A stretch of DNA of 64,000 nt, taken from the NCBI RefSeq assembly GCF_001540865.1, contig NC_033621.1, forward strand, positions 18,730,451-18,794,450. Direction: 5' to 3'. Positions 25,894-36,922 of the stretch are shown piece after piece. The stretch is from Ananas comosus (taxonomy: Eukaryota; Streptophyta; Magnoliopsida; Poales; Bromeliaceae). The notes under the pieces were generated by a model. It was not told the DNA's origin. It was given only the letters and a program-made list of their open reading frames with translations, and did no database searches. Position 1 is the stretch's first letter, and every line of letters starts with the position of its first letter. The position numbers were made by a program, and so were the translations under genes.

Positions 25894-28040
25894 CTTCGAG
25901 AGAGAGAAAGGTAGCATGCTACTTGTTTTTATTTTTTATTTGAAATATTAAATTACTATGGAAATGTGAATCAACTAGAATTCGAACTGAGTCTCGAATA
26001 CATACCACACAAGCCCTTTTGCACTTGCGCAGGGCGGTCGGTGAGAAAGACTTATTAATCTGAAAAATCTTGCACTATTATATACTAAGTTGGAATAGCA
26101 AACTAAGTTAATAGTTAAAAGTCTTTTTATTTGCTTATTAGATTTTTGGCCTTGCATCAATTCCTTTCATCATTTTTAACTTGATTTAAGTATTATAACC
26201 TCATGGGGACCAGCACTTCCAATTCCTTAAGGCTTGGTTTGTTGGGGAGAACTAATTTTGGACGAACAACTTTTCTGTTGTTCCCGAGTAACAGGGGATA
26301 TGTCTGGTACAAGATATGAACAATTGTAAATTTGTTTGATGCTTCGAGGATATTTAGTCGAGATTTATCTTAATAGCGTTTGGATAAAAAATCTTAAAAT
26401 ACAAGTCTAAATGTATTTTTAATAATAAACAAATTATTGTATATTAGTATATTTTATATAAAATTAATTATAATAAGTTATTATATAGTAATTATAATTA
26501 ATATTTTATGTAAAAATCTAATTAATAATATATTTTTTTTTTATTTAATAATAATATTATTTATTAATAATTTATTTCATAATTATTCAAATAATTATTA
26601 ATAATACAAGTTAATAATAACAATATCCCTATATTTTAAATTAATAATTAGTTATAAATTTTAATACAATAAAAAATATATGATATAATTAATATTAAGT
26701 ATGAATATGATAGAGTTTAATAAAATAAAAAGATTATCAAATTTAATTAATTTATATACTAAATAAAATTTAAGTATAAATATATATATCATAATAAAAA
26801 TCTAAGTATGAATTTCAATACATATATATATATCTATATATATATATCTACTATTATTAGTATACTATATATAAATATTATATATTAATATATATATATA
26901 TTAGTATATTATAATATATATATATATTATATATAATATGAAAAAAATGATTTAGTGTATTTATAATACTTAATATAAAATAAAATAATTAAATATTAAT
27001 TTTATAATAATTAAACTTAATTAAATAAAAATATAGTAATTTAATTATTTATATATATAATAAAATTTAAGTTTATAATATTGTTCATAAAATAATATTA
27101 TATATAATCATATGTATTATTTATTACTATTTGAGCAATTTTTTATTTATTGAATATATTAAATAAGTATAAAAAAATAAATGGCATAAAAAAAAAAAGA
27201 GACAAAAAAAAAAAATCCGGGCTTGTTCTTCCATTTCATGGAGAAAAACAATTTACGACAGTTGTTCCCGGAAAACCTGGCGTAAGCCCGGAACAACGGA
27301 GTTGTTCCATTTTTTTGCATTACGTTTGGGGACAACGAGGATAATGTCCGCCGTTGTTCTGATTACTTCTACAAACCGCAAGCCGTAGAGACTATATATA
27401 TTCTCAATCTATAATTCTTATTCAAGATTAAAATATTTGATAGTACAAAAGAAATTTTGTGGTTCTTATGAATAGTTCCAGATTGGCTATATATATCATT
27501 ATATATATATATATAATATATAGATATATATTATTATATATAGTCCGGCTATTGGCTTGTAAGACACAAAACCATTGTGTTTGTAATAATAATTAAAAGG
27601 CTTGTTTGGCTTAAATTTTGAAAAAGTAATTTTTACAAATTTAATTTTGTTTTGGAGAATTAATTTTGGTTAAAAACTGCAGAGAGTTCGGTTGAATTTA
27701 GATGGAATGCCATTTTTTGAAGTAATTTTGTAAAATTATTTAGCAAAATTATTTTATATTTGCAAATAATAATTTTTGTACTGAATTTACTTTTAAAATA
27801 ATTTAAAATTTTAATTTTAATTTAAAATTTTAAGTTTGCAAAAATATATTAAAAATTAAAATTTTAATTTATAATATAAATTTAAAATATTAATATAAGT
27901 TTAAATTTAAATTTAAAATATAAAATTTAAATTATAAATTAAAAATTAAAAATTTAAATTTAAAATTAAATTTTAGTTTTATAATATTCATCGCTTCAAA
28001 GGGGATTGTTATAAAGGTTCACGGACAGAGATTGAGTAAA

Positions 28041-28078
<38 letters not shown>

Positions 28079-30612
28079 CTAGGAGAAATGGGTTTAAAAA
28101 AAAGATGGCCCCATCTCTCCCTCTAAATTAAACCTCACCACCAACCATACATAATATTGTTCAAAATTTTACAGTGTTTGGTTAGGGAATAGGAATAGAA
28201 ATATGCCCTTATTCTCCTTTATATCTAAATACTAATTTTTTATTTGAGAACAGTAGTTCTCAGTTATCTATAATAACCGGTTATAACTATCCCACCAACA
28301 CCTTCATTTTCTATATAAAACTATATAATATTTTTTTATTCCATATTATCTATCCAAACGCTATTTTTCTTATCCCTGGAAACAACCTAATTTTCATCCA
28401 AATACTTTTTTTCTTATTCCCATATTTGTACCTATCCATGTAATAGCTAGTTTTGCTTATACCCGAACCAAATGGTACCATTTGAATTTGATGCTCGAAA
28501 TTTATTATTTTATATTTTTAATTAAATTTATTTTTGAAAAATAAATAAAGCAAAAGGCTTGCTAACTGCTTTCAATTGGCTTGGTTTTAGCCACGAGGTG
28601 GACCTAAACTTATGAAAAAAAATCTTAACAAAAACTTCTATTTACTATCCTTTGATACAGTGCAATTTTATTTTGTTAATCAACCATATCTAACACAATC
28701 GGCTACGCGTTTGATGGTTGATATTTGAAGTTTCAAGTTCAAACCCTAATTACTTTATTTTTCCAACTAATTTTACATCTAAAATAATTAATGAAGCTAA
28801 CTTATAATTTTATATTCAAATTTTCAAAAATTTAAATTTTATCTTAAATTTTAAATTTGAAATTTAAAGTTTTGAATTCTAAATTTTAAATTTGAGATTT
28901 CAAATATACAATTTAAAATGTAAAATTCTAAATTTAAAATCTAAATTTAAAATTTAAAAAGTCAACTTTAAACTTTAAAATTTAAAATTATAATTTGAAT
29001 TGAAATATAAAATTTAATTCTAAAATGAAAATAAAAATTAAAACTTTCAGTTCAAAATAAAGAATCAGAATTCACAATGGGCCTCGAAAATTAAAAAATT
29101 GATTTTTAAAATTAGAATTAGATTTTAAAAATAAAATTGTCAAACGCTTCATTGTGCCAAAAATTATTTTCGGACTAAAAATAACTTTTCAAAAACTAAG
29201 CCAAACACCTGCATATTCACAACTTTGATAACTTTAGAGTGATATACCTAAAATTGTCCCTGTCATTTCAGGATATGTTTGGTTGAAGTGAACTCTCACC
29301 ATAAGTAATAACTTCTCATGTTTTTTTTTTTTTAGCAATACTACTGGCAAACTCGAAAGTGAGGTGTATATTTTACACCTATTTTATTATAAAATTATTA
29401 ATATTTAACTTACCACATCAGTTTTTTTATTTTAATTTTTACTAAAAATTATTTGAGTTTTTATCAACCCTAAAATAGAGGGTGTAAGATCTATAACTCT
29501 GTTTAGTTGTACAAGAAGCTTTTTTTTGTTTTCTTTTTTTCTTTTTTGGCGTAAGTGTGTAACTACAACTGCAGTTACGAATTCCCCTTGCCGCCTACAT
29601 TTACTCAATATTGGTCTGAAGTTGTTTCATCAACTTTTTAACGAACCATTGAAAAATTATCTATGTAAATTATTTGTGTAAAATTTATCTAAATATATTA
29701 GAAGTATTAGAATTGGATGATTTATGACAAAATATATACTAACGATATTGAAAAAACAATAATATGGCATAATTAAATTTCTATAAAATAAATAATGAAA
29801 CCGTAAAACCATATTTTTCAGACTAATGACTTACATCAAGTCAAACAGCTGCTAGAGAAACTTTTTTTAAAAGAAAAAGATAACATGTTATCCGTTTCGT
29901 TTATTTTTAAAAAAAAAATAAATTAGCTGGAAATGTGAATCACTAGGATTCGAATTTTGGACCTCGGATATCAACCACCATATATTTTGGTACTTGCACT
30001 AGGGACAGTTGGTGCTACTAGAGAAACTTAAGCTTCACTTTGCTTAAGTTCCATCCTCATTTAAATTTAGCCAAGTTGAACATATCCTATACCGTTTAAT
30101 TCTTAAACTTTTGCTGGACAACTCAAATTATTGTAATTATTATTAATTTTTTGTGTGCAAATAGAGAAAACAAAATTAAAGTTTTAAAAATTAAAACATC
30201 ACGCGCCTCATAGACCAAAAGTGTAATTTACCCTTTCAATTATCTTTCAAAGACAACCAAAAACACTACCTCAGCGTATTCTTTCATCCTCTAACTAGCC
30301 AACGAAACTAAATGGTCCACCGATGCATAAAACTCCACATTCTTGTACTTTGCAGAAGAGAAAAAGAAAAAAGAAAAGAAAAGGAAAGAAAAGAAAAGAA
30401 AACCTCAGTTATTGTCCCGTTCTCACGGGCTACCTCGTTAGAAACCTATTGTCTTAATTACCTCTCAAGATATTTATTATGTGGACTCGGTCTACCAAGT
30501 CTTTTTGTGTATCCTTCCAATCAAAAGAAGCATCCCAACTCATACCGCTTGGATACGGAGATTTTTTTTAACTTTTGCTTGTGAGCCAAATACAGATGAT
30601 TTTCTCACAGCG

Positions 30613-30646
<34 letters not shown>

Positions 30647-31572
30647 CTTCGAGAGAGAAAGGTAGCATGCTACTTGTTTTATTTATTTTATTTAGAAATT
30701 ATTAAATTTAGCTGGAAATGTGAATCAACTAGAATTCGAACTTGAGTCTCGAATACCAACCACCAAGCCCTTTTGCCACTTGCGCTAGGGACGGTCGGTG
30801 AGAAAGACTTATTAATCTGAAAAATCTTGCACTATATATATAGAGTTGGAATAGAATACTATTAATAGTAAAAAGTCTTTTTAATTTGCTATTAAGTTTT
30901 TGGCCTTTGCATCAATTCCTTTCATCATTTTTAACTATTGATTAAGTATTATAACTCATTGGGGACCACTCAATCTTAAGGCTGCGTTTGGTTGGAGAAC
31001 TAAATTTTGGAGAACAACTTTTGTTGTTCCCGAGAACAGGGGATATTCTGGTACAAGATAGAACAATTGTAAATTTGTGTTTGGATGCATTCGAGGATAT
31101 TCTAGAGGATATCCTTAATAGCGTTTGGATAAAAAGTCTAAAACAACGTCTAAATGTATTTTTAAAAATAAAACAATTAATTTATATTAGTATATTTTAT
31201 ATAAAATTATTTATAAAATTATTTTATATAGTAATTTATAATATAATATTTTATGTAAGAATCTAATTTAAAATAATATATATTATTTTATTATATATAA
31301 TAATTTATTTTATGTAATAATTTATTTTCTATAATTTATTCATAATATATTAATGAATAAAGTATAATACTAACAATATCCCTATATTTTTAATTAATAA
31401 TTAGTATAAATTTTAATACAAATAAAAAATATATATATAATTAAATATTAAAGTATAAATGATAGAGTTTAATAAAATAAAAAATATATCAAATTTAATT
31501 AATTTATATTATATAATAAAATTTAAGTATAAATATATTATCAATAAAAATCTAAGTATGAATTTCAATACA

Positions 31573-31618
<46 letters not shown>

Positions 31619-31625
31619 ATAATAT

Positions 31626-31667
<42 letters not shown>

Positions 31668-32227
31668 ATATATTATATATAATATGAAAAAATGATTTAT
31701 GTATATAATACTTAATATAAAATAAAATAATTAAATATTAATTAAATGATATAAACTTAATAAATAAAAATATATCAAATTTAATTAATTTATATAATAT
31801 AATAAATTTAAGTATAAATAATTGTCATAAAAATAATATTTATATATATATGTATTATTTTATTAAATTTGAGCATTATTTTATTTATTTGAAATATTAA
31901 ATAAAGTATAAAAAAATAAATGGATAAAAAGAAAAAAGAGACAAAAAAAAAAATTCCGGCTTGTTCTCCATTTCATGGAGAACAATCTTAACGTTGTTCC
32001 CGGAACAACCCGTTAAGCCCGGAACAACGGGTTGTTCCATTTTGCATTACGTTTGGGGACAACGAGGGATATTCCGCCTTGTTCTGGGATATACTTCTAA
32101 CCAAACGCAGCCTAAGAGACTAATATTATTCTAATCTATAATTTCTTATTCAAGGATTAAAATTTGATAGTAAAAAGAAACTTTTTGCTATGAATAGTAT
32201 TCCAGCTTGGCTATATATAATTATATC

Positions 32228-32270
<43 letters not shown>

Positions 32271-34048
32271 CGGCTATGTGTGTCTTGTAAGACCACAAAA
32301 CACTTGATGTTTGTAATATTTTACCGTTAGATCTCTACCTTTTGATCATTTTATCCGTTAGATTATACTATTCAACCAACCACCGCTCAACCTAAGGGCT
32401 CACATCATCCTAACTGCACATTCTTAAACCAAGGGCCAAAAATTATAAGCCACCAATGACTTGCATACTTTTAAAAAAACCATAGGGCCATTTTATATAT
32501 ATAGAGTACTATATACTATTATATATATATATATATATATATATGAATGAGATATCAACTTAATTTGCAAATAAATAGGATATTATCGCACTAACCGGGG
32601 CGACAACTCTAGTTTAGGACTTACTGCATGCAATTCATCCCTCACAATGGCTTTTATATCTGCATTTATAAAATCAACCTATATTCCGTACGCCATTCTG
32701 TGCAGATATGTACAAGTAATTAATTAATCTACCGCAAAAAAGTGAAAAAGAAACGTTGATCACATACCATGAAGGTGTCCCCGATGTTAACGACCAGCGC
32801 GCCGTCAACGGGCCGGACCGGGCGCCACCTGCCGTCGGCGAACACCTCGAGCCCGCCGACGTCGTCTTGGTGCAGGATAGTCAATGCGGTCGGGTCGCAA
32901 TGCGGTCCGGTCCCTAAGGTGAGCTCGGGCTCTTGACATGGTGGGTAATAGTTCAATCTCATTATGGAACTGCTATCCTCAAAGAAATCCCTGTAGTGTG
33001 ATCTTTCCACCCCCAAACTTACCGCTAGTAGTTCCATGACTGTGAGGGATAAGTCCTTCATGGCTTTGCAATACTTTTGGTAAATCCACCTGATCATGAT
33101 CATGAGGTTAAGTTAATTAGAAACAGATCGCGCGATTAAATTAATTAATTATGAGGACCCTCCCAGGCCACCAGTACGTATATATATAGTTTGAAACTTT
33201 CACTTATTAGTGTATGCCATATGTAATGCCAATACACCAACTACATGTGAAGGCGACATTGCTCTACGAACCTGCTGTAGCCGTACATTACGCCTACTAC
33301 ATTTGTCCACCTCTCGTGCGAGGTGAATCTTAATTTATTTCTATTCTATTCCCATAGTACCCTCGTGTATGTTATGATGATGACTAGGTACGTACGTACG
33401 TACGTGCGTACGTACTTATATAATTAATACCATATTATACGTACGTACGTACCCCATGCTCTCAAACTCTTCGCCCAGGTTCGACGTGAAGTAGTCAACG
33501 ACGCCGCGGTCGCCGCCCAGTTCTCTGTACCCGAACGAGAGCGTCTCCTTCCACGGGAGCATGCACGTGAAGCGCTCCGCGTGGGCCCCCGCGTAGCCCC
33601 ACATGGCGCTCCCGGCGCTCCGGCTCCCGCGCCCGCGCCCGCGCAGCTTGCGCGCGCGCGGGAGCGCGAAGAACCCCGCCATGCACGACAGCGCGTCACG
33701 TGCCAGGCACGCGTCCACGCCGTGGCCAATGACGTGGAAGAACCCGTGGGCCCCGCACGCCGCGCGCACCTGCGCCGCCGCGCGCGCCGTCGCCGCCGCG
33801 TCCCCGCCGGCGAACCCGCTGAGGTCCACCGCAGGGACGGCGAGGCCGTCGTCGTCCGTCGATGCGGCGTCGATGGACGGCCAGATGAAGGCCGCGGGGA
33901 TCTTGCGTTGGTGGCGAAGCGCGGAGGGGTCGAACGCAATTACTCGGTCGACGCTGCCATTGGTGTCTACGGTGCTCTTCTCTTTGTCGAGGTTGTCCAA
34001 AGGAGGATGGCAAAGCAGAAGAGGAGTGGGGTTCGATGAGCACTCCAT
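22414..34048 (-). CDS. GA20ox: Gibberellin 20-oxidase, three exons, 391 aa
   Basis: 2-oxoglutarate/Fe(II) dioxygenase that oxidises gibberellin C-20 stepwise (GA12/GA53 to GA9/GA20), a soluble enzyme and a main control step of GA synthesis. Exon 1 is 34048-33453, exon 2 33089-32768, exon 3 22671-22414. Introns have GT/AG ends in the correct phase, and both junctions fall at the places usual for the family. Visible motifs: LPWKET (residues 164-169, diagnostic of GA20ox rather than GA3ox), NYYPPCQ (245-251), metal ligands H262, D264 and H318, and the 2OG-binding R328-x-S330. Length is normal for the family. An Arg/Gly-rich stretch (about 134-146) precedes the MWGYA segment. Exon 1 is extremely GC-rich, as is common in grasses and other monocots. 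No stop or frameshift breaks it, so it looks functional. The unusual feature is the 10.1 kb second intron, which puts exon 3 far from the rest. The joining of exon 3 is inferred from phase, motif order and strand. Confidence 0.92.
22690..22729. repeat. (TA)n microsatellite next to exon 3 acceptor
   Basis: About 40 bp TA run starting roughly 18 bp upstream (intron side) of the exon 3 acceptor site. Confidence 0.95.
23948..24049. repeat. (TA)n-(GA)n compound microsatellite with an N
   Basis: About 44 bp TA followed by about 44 bp GA, one unresolved base at 24036, then an A-run. This is a likely assembly join or gap closure. Confidence 0.95.
24623..24874. mobile_element. TA-flanked MITE, copy 7 (in GA20ox intron 2)
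   Basis: Termini AGTCCGACTACTATACCTGT and AGAATATAGTAGCCCTAGCC are inverted; the interior has AACCAACTACCAACTCAATCC-like family text. Preceded by a 45 bp TA run (about 24580-24622). Confidence 0.7.
24921..25164. mobile_element. TA-flanked MITE, copy 8
   Basis: Left end AGAGCTACTATGCTATCGGA, right end TATTTTCCATAGCATAATAAC, interior GGATTGAGTAG and TTAATCCAAATATTGG. A truncated duplicate terminus sits just before it (24893-24915). Non-coding. Confidence 0.6.
25210..25266. mobile_element. Miniature palindrome flanked by TA repeats
   Basis: AGCTAGAAGCCTAAAAGCAC and its near inverted copy GTGCTTTTAGAAGAATTAAT/TCTAGCT form a roughly 57 bp hairpin between TA/GA runs. It looks like two fused MITE termini with the core deleted. 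Confidence 0.45.
25308..25427. mobile_element. Left half of a TA-flanked MITE (copy 10, truncated)
   Basis: Begins GTCCGACTATGGTGCTTGTA and runs to AACCAACCACCC, then stops abruptly at the start of the duplicated segment. Related to the intact copy at 32267-32493. Confidence 0.6.
25864..26043 (-). mobile_element. SINE (tRNA-derived), copy in duplicated segment 1
   Basis: On the minus strand it begins with CACCGACCGCCC, contains the GAATTCGA box-B-like core and the 3' tail GTAGCATGCTACCTTTCTC, and ends in a 30 bp A-run (plus-strand T-run 25864-25893). It matches the other SINE copies listed here. Confidence 0.7.
26820..26940. repeat. TA-rich low-complexity block
   Basis: Interrupted TA/TAA repeats inside the Harbinger-like element of duplicated segment 1; counterpart at about 31571-31685. 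Confidence 0.8.
27599..29210. mobile_element. Non-autonomous TIR transposon, 1.6 kb
   Basis: The left end GGCTTGTTTGGCTTAAATTT pairs with the right end AAAACTAAGCCAAACACCT; the inverted similarity continues over about 35 bp (TTTTGAAAAAGT...). The body is A/T-rich AAATTT repetitive sequence plus a GA microsatellite (28042-28078). No transposase. The end sequence is hAT-like in style, but I could not identify a clear TSD. Confidence 0.5.
29862..30017 (-). mobile_element. SINE with perfect 10 bp target-site duplication
   Basis: Flanked by CTAGAGAAAC at 29852-29861 and 30018-30027. On the minus strand the head is ACCAACTGTCCCTAGTGCAAG, then TTCGAATCCTAGTGATTCAC (box-B-like), with an A-rich tail. 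This shows the family is a genuine target-primed retroposon. Confidence 0.85.
30617..30800 (-). mobile_element. SINE, copy in duplicated segment 2
   Basis: Poly-T from 30617 (the A-tail on the minus strand), tail word GTAGCATGCTACCTTTCTC on the minus strand, box-B-like GTTCGAATTC, and head CACCGACCGTCCCTAGCGC. Confidence 0.8.
30843..32212. mobile_element. TA-flanked MITE, copy 11, split by a Harbinger-like element
   Basis: Left part GAGTTGGAATAGAATACTAT...; right part ...GCTATGAATAGTATTCCAGC; TA microsatellite on both sides. The interior is interrupted at 30979/32113 by the 1133 bp element below. The equivalent in segment 1 starts near 26090. Confidence 0.7.
30980..32112. mobile_element. PIF/Harbinger-like non-autonomous element, 1133 bp
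   Basis: Terminal inverted repeats GGCTGCGTTTGGTTGGA and TCTAACCAAACGCAGCC, with a 3 bp TSD TAA (30977-30979, 32113-32115), typical of Tourist/Harbinger MITEs. The AT-rich interior includes a long TA block. Subterminal GTTGTTCCCG / CGGAACAAC repeats are present. No ORF for a transposase. Confidence 0.8.
32267..32493. mobile_element. TA-flanked MITE, copy 12
   Basis: Left end GTCCGGCTATGTGTGTCTTG; core TTAGATTATACTATTCAACC; TA runs before (32235-32266) and after (32494-32546). It lies about 275 bp into intron 2 from the exon 2 donor. Confidence 0.65.
33381..33452. repeat. ACGT tetranucleotide repeats overlapping the intron 1 donor
   Basis: Two TACG/ACGT runs (about 33387-33415 and 33438-33452). 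On the gene strand intron 1 begins GTACGTACGTAC, so the donor GT lies within the repeat. Confidence 0.85.
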
Positions 34049-34253
34049 AATTAACTCTTGTTTGATTTAATTTGTTTAATTAAGTTGTTGGGGTTGTGGT
34101 GTGGTGGAGTGAGAAGAAGGGGGACAAGAAGGGGGGTATTTGTAAGTGGGGGAGGGCAACAAAACGACATAGGAAGGGGTGAAGGGAGGAGGGAGTGGGG
34201 GACCCATTTACTTGATGTATGTGCTGAGTGTAATGGACTCTTGCGAATTGACG

Positions 34254-34297
<44 letters not shown>

Positions 34298-34300
34298 GCT
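34049..34300 (-). promoter_or_regulatory. GA20ox upstream region with (GA)n
   Basis: Upstream of the ATG on the gene strand there is a C/T-rich stretch, a weak TATA-like TACAAATAC (34137-34145, about 90 bp upstream) and a CT run (plus-strand GA, about 34255-34294). A second GA run lies at 34740-34764. No strong TATA box is visible; a CT-rich plant leader is plausible. Weak call. Confidence 0.35.
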
Positions 34301-34980
34301 TATTTTAATTGTTTTTTTTGCTTGATTTATTGTTATTCGATGAAATACTATTTGATCTTCGATCTATTAATGGTCTACGCAAAAAGTCTGTTAACTTTTT
34401 TATTGTTTAATTTTATATTCGTGCAGATATTAGGGTTCATCTGACCTCCACTGTATCTATTATATACACACATGAGCGGGAATCTTAAAAATAATTTATG
34501 ATAGTTTTTTATAATACTAAGTTTTAAGTAACAGTTTTGAATTAAAGCTTCTAATTTTCAAGATCAGAGTATATATACAACATTTTAACTTTCTAACAAA
34601 ACAGATCTTCTGAATGTTTTTATTAACTAAATACTTTATATATAGTTAGATGTGGTTGTAGTTAAAAGCACTAAAATAAGAGAGGCCATGACAAATTAAT
34701 TGGCATTAAGGTTGTGTGTGTTTTGTGTACATGTTGTGTGGAGAGAGAGAGAGAGAGAGAGAGACGCCAAAGGAGGCCCATTGGAGAGGTCGCGCGAAGA
34801 GGGAGTTTGGAATCATGCGTGAGAGGAAGCCAAAAGCTGAGACGAGTGAGCGACTGGTTTAACTTTACCTAAAATATTACTTCTAGAGGGATTCTCGATT
34901 CATTAATTCGTACATCCCCCATGCAATGCAGTGAGGCGCACACACTGATGAATGGATTAGCATAATATGCCTCTTTCAAC

Positions 34981-35799
34981 CTCTATGGCGTGTTTTGTGC
35001 GTCCCTCTTTCATCTTAGAATTGGAATCGGAATGGACGAAATTATTTCTCCGTGTTTGGCATGCAGATTTTCATTCCGATTCTAATTTCTGGGTGAATGC
35101 GAATCCCCTAATTGCCTTTCTTTTCAATCCGGCCTAAGTAGCTAAGCTGGATTGGAAAATTGAATCTGAGCGCGGATTAAACTTAATTTTTTAAGCTTAT
35201 TTTTTAATTAAAATATAAGTTTAAGTTAAAAATTATATTTATAAATTTAAATTTTATTTTTAACTTCAAATAAAAATTAAAATTCAATCAAACATTTCGA
35301 ATCTAATTTATAAATTTGAATTTAAATTTAAATTTGATTTAGAATCTAAAGTTTTATTCAAATTTTTATTTAAAATTTAAATTAAATTATGGATTCAAAT
35401 TGAAATTGAAATTATAATTTTAAGCTTGAATTTGAATAAATCGAAATTTAGTTTTATATTTTGAATTATCCGTTCAATTTCAAATTTTAATTTTTTAAAA
35501 AATTATATTTAAAATTTTGACATCATTTTAAAATTTTGACCTATATTTTTAATATTTAATTTTCAATTTGAATTTAAACTAATATATTATAAAGATAAAA
35601 TTGACATATTAATTTGTTTACGTTTCTGATATCTATCTGAACCAAACATCAACAATGGGAATGGTTCATTTCAATTCTGATTTAGATGGCGAACCAAACA
35701 GAATGAGATAATGAATAATTCCGATTCCGTTTCCACTTTATTCTCATTTTGATTCCGTCCGATATCGATTACGATTTCGAACCAAACACACTCATAGAG
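34981..35799. mobile_element. Possible TIR element with A/T-rich core
   Basis: The left block GTGTTTTGTGCGTCC...GAATTGGAATCGGAATGG and the right block (complement of) GTGTGTTTGGTTCGAAATCG...GGAATCGG are imperfect inverted repeats around an AAATTT/TTAAATTT core. Non-coding. About 0.9 kb upstream of the GA20ox start. Confidence 0.4.
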
Positions 35800-36763
35800 T
35801 AGTCCTTTTTTCCCGCACATACAAATTTAGAGAAAGTATCTCTCAATTTTTGGTAATTGTTGCAACATAGTCCTTAATTTTATTATAAGAAAAACCTTTT
35901 TCTTTTTCTTTTTTTTAAATAAGAAGTCTTATGAGTAAAGCCTATAACCTCTTAATCGGGTTTATTAGCTTGAAAAAAATTTTATAAGTTCCATTCTACT
36001 AAATGATTAATGTTATGCATAGAAGATTCGTAACTAGATCAAACTGTATTTACAAGTCACCAGACAAAAAAACCTAAAATTGTTAAACTATTTGCCTATT
36101 TGGCCTACTTAAGTAGTTTTTGTGAAAACTAGAAAAAATTTTAAGATAAACTTCAATTTTCCCGGCTGTGGTTTTGTAATTTTTACTTTGTCACCTTATG
36201 CGTTAACTAATATTCACTTTTCTATCATATAGTTCAAAAATTTATACTTAACTATTCTGTGATTATTAAAAAATCTCCTTTCCTACCTTATTTGATAATA
36301 AATATTTTTGGTAAAAATAAAGATAAAATCATAAAGTAATTAATTAAGTGTAGCATTATAAAGAATCACAAGCATAAGAATTTCTGGTTTACCATATTCC
36401 CGAAAAGAAGATATTTTTTTTTCTCATTCGAGAAAGGAGGAGCACGACTGAAGTGGCTATACATACAAATCCATTTACGGATCTATATGCTCCGATTGAA
36501 ACTGAAAGTTTTAGAACCAGTGGATGGTATACCGGCCACAATAATAAAATTGCCTTTTATTTTTACCATTCAGATAGTATTTCTGTTTGCTTTATTGGGG
36601 ATGGCTGAGGAAAAATGAACTAAATCACACAGGAGAGCAAATTGAAGTCTATCCAAATTTTTAAGCTATTAAACCAAAAAAACCAACCCTTATTCGAATC
36701 CTATTAATATTTCTAATAAAAAGCAATCAAAAAGGTTTTAGCTAAACAACTATTAGTAATGTT
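35800..36763. other. Unclassified AT-rich DNA
   Basis: No gene, RNA or terminal repeat recognised. Confidence 0.4.
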
Positions 36764-36922
36764 TGGCCGACCGTCCCTAGTGCAAGTGACAAAGGGCTTG
36801 ATGGTTGGTACCGAGATCCCAAGTTCGAATTTTAGTTGATTTATATTTTTAGCTAAATTTATTTCTAAAAAATAAACGAAGTGAATAACATGCTTACCTT
36901 TCTCTCTCTCTCTAAAAAAAAA
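36764..36922 (+). mobile_element. SINE, plus-strand copy
   Basis: Head GGCCGACCGTCCCTAGTGC, then GGTTGGTACCGAGATC, CAAGTTCGAATTTTAG (box-B-like), tail CATGCTTACCTTTCTC with CT repeats, then an A-run. Flanks AACAACTATTAGTAATG and AACAATTAGTAGTG are an imperfect TSD. Confidence 0.75.

Larger units (their letters stand above)
25428..27598. repeat. Intronic duplicated segment, copy 1 (indel-riddled)
   Basis: Matches 30101-32330 in the same orientation throughout: the CGCGCCTCATAGAC block, the purine run GAAAAAGAAAAAA, the poly-T SINE, the MITE and the Harbinger-like element. Differences are dominated by single-base insertions and deletions, and this copy is the more garbled. For example, its Harbinger terminal repeats are degraded while those of copy 2 are clean. 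Confidence 0.8.
30101..32330. repeat. Intronic duplicated segment, copy 2 (cleaner)
   Basis: Counterpart of 25428-27598. It carries a SINE, a MITE and a Harbinger-like element in the same order, plus an extra stretch of about 50 bp near 30567-30616. The right end runs into MITE copy 12. Confidence 0.8.
22672..32767 (-). other. GA20ox intron 2, about 10.1 kb and filled with repeats
   Basis: The donor follows the conserved NIGDTFM codons (exon ...ATG, then GTATGT at 32767); the acceptor TTGCGCAG precedes the codons for [12 protein letters not shown]. The interior holds TA and GA microsatellites, at least five TA-flanked MITEs, three SINEs, a Harbinger-like element, another TIR element and a 2.2 kb duplication. 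An unresolved base lies at 24036. Family introns at this place are usually short, so nearly all of the length is insertion. The stretch 22730-23947 between microsatellites is AT-rich and unclassified. Confidence 0.8.

Noticed and set aside
33581..34070. Two plus-strand ORFs of more than 150 codons
   Set aside because: They are antisense to GC-rich GA20ox exon 1 and arise from its base composition; the minus-strand frame has all dioxygenase motifs.
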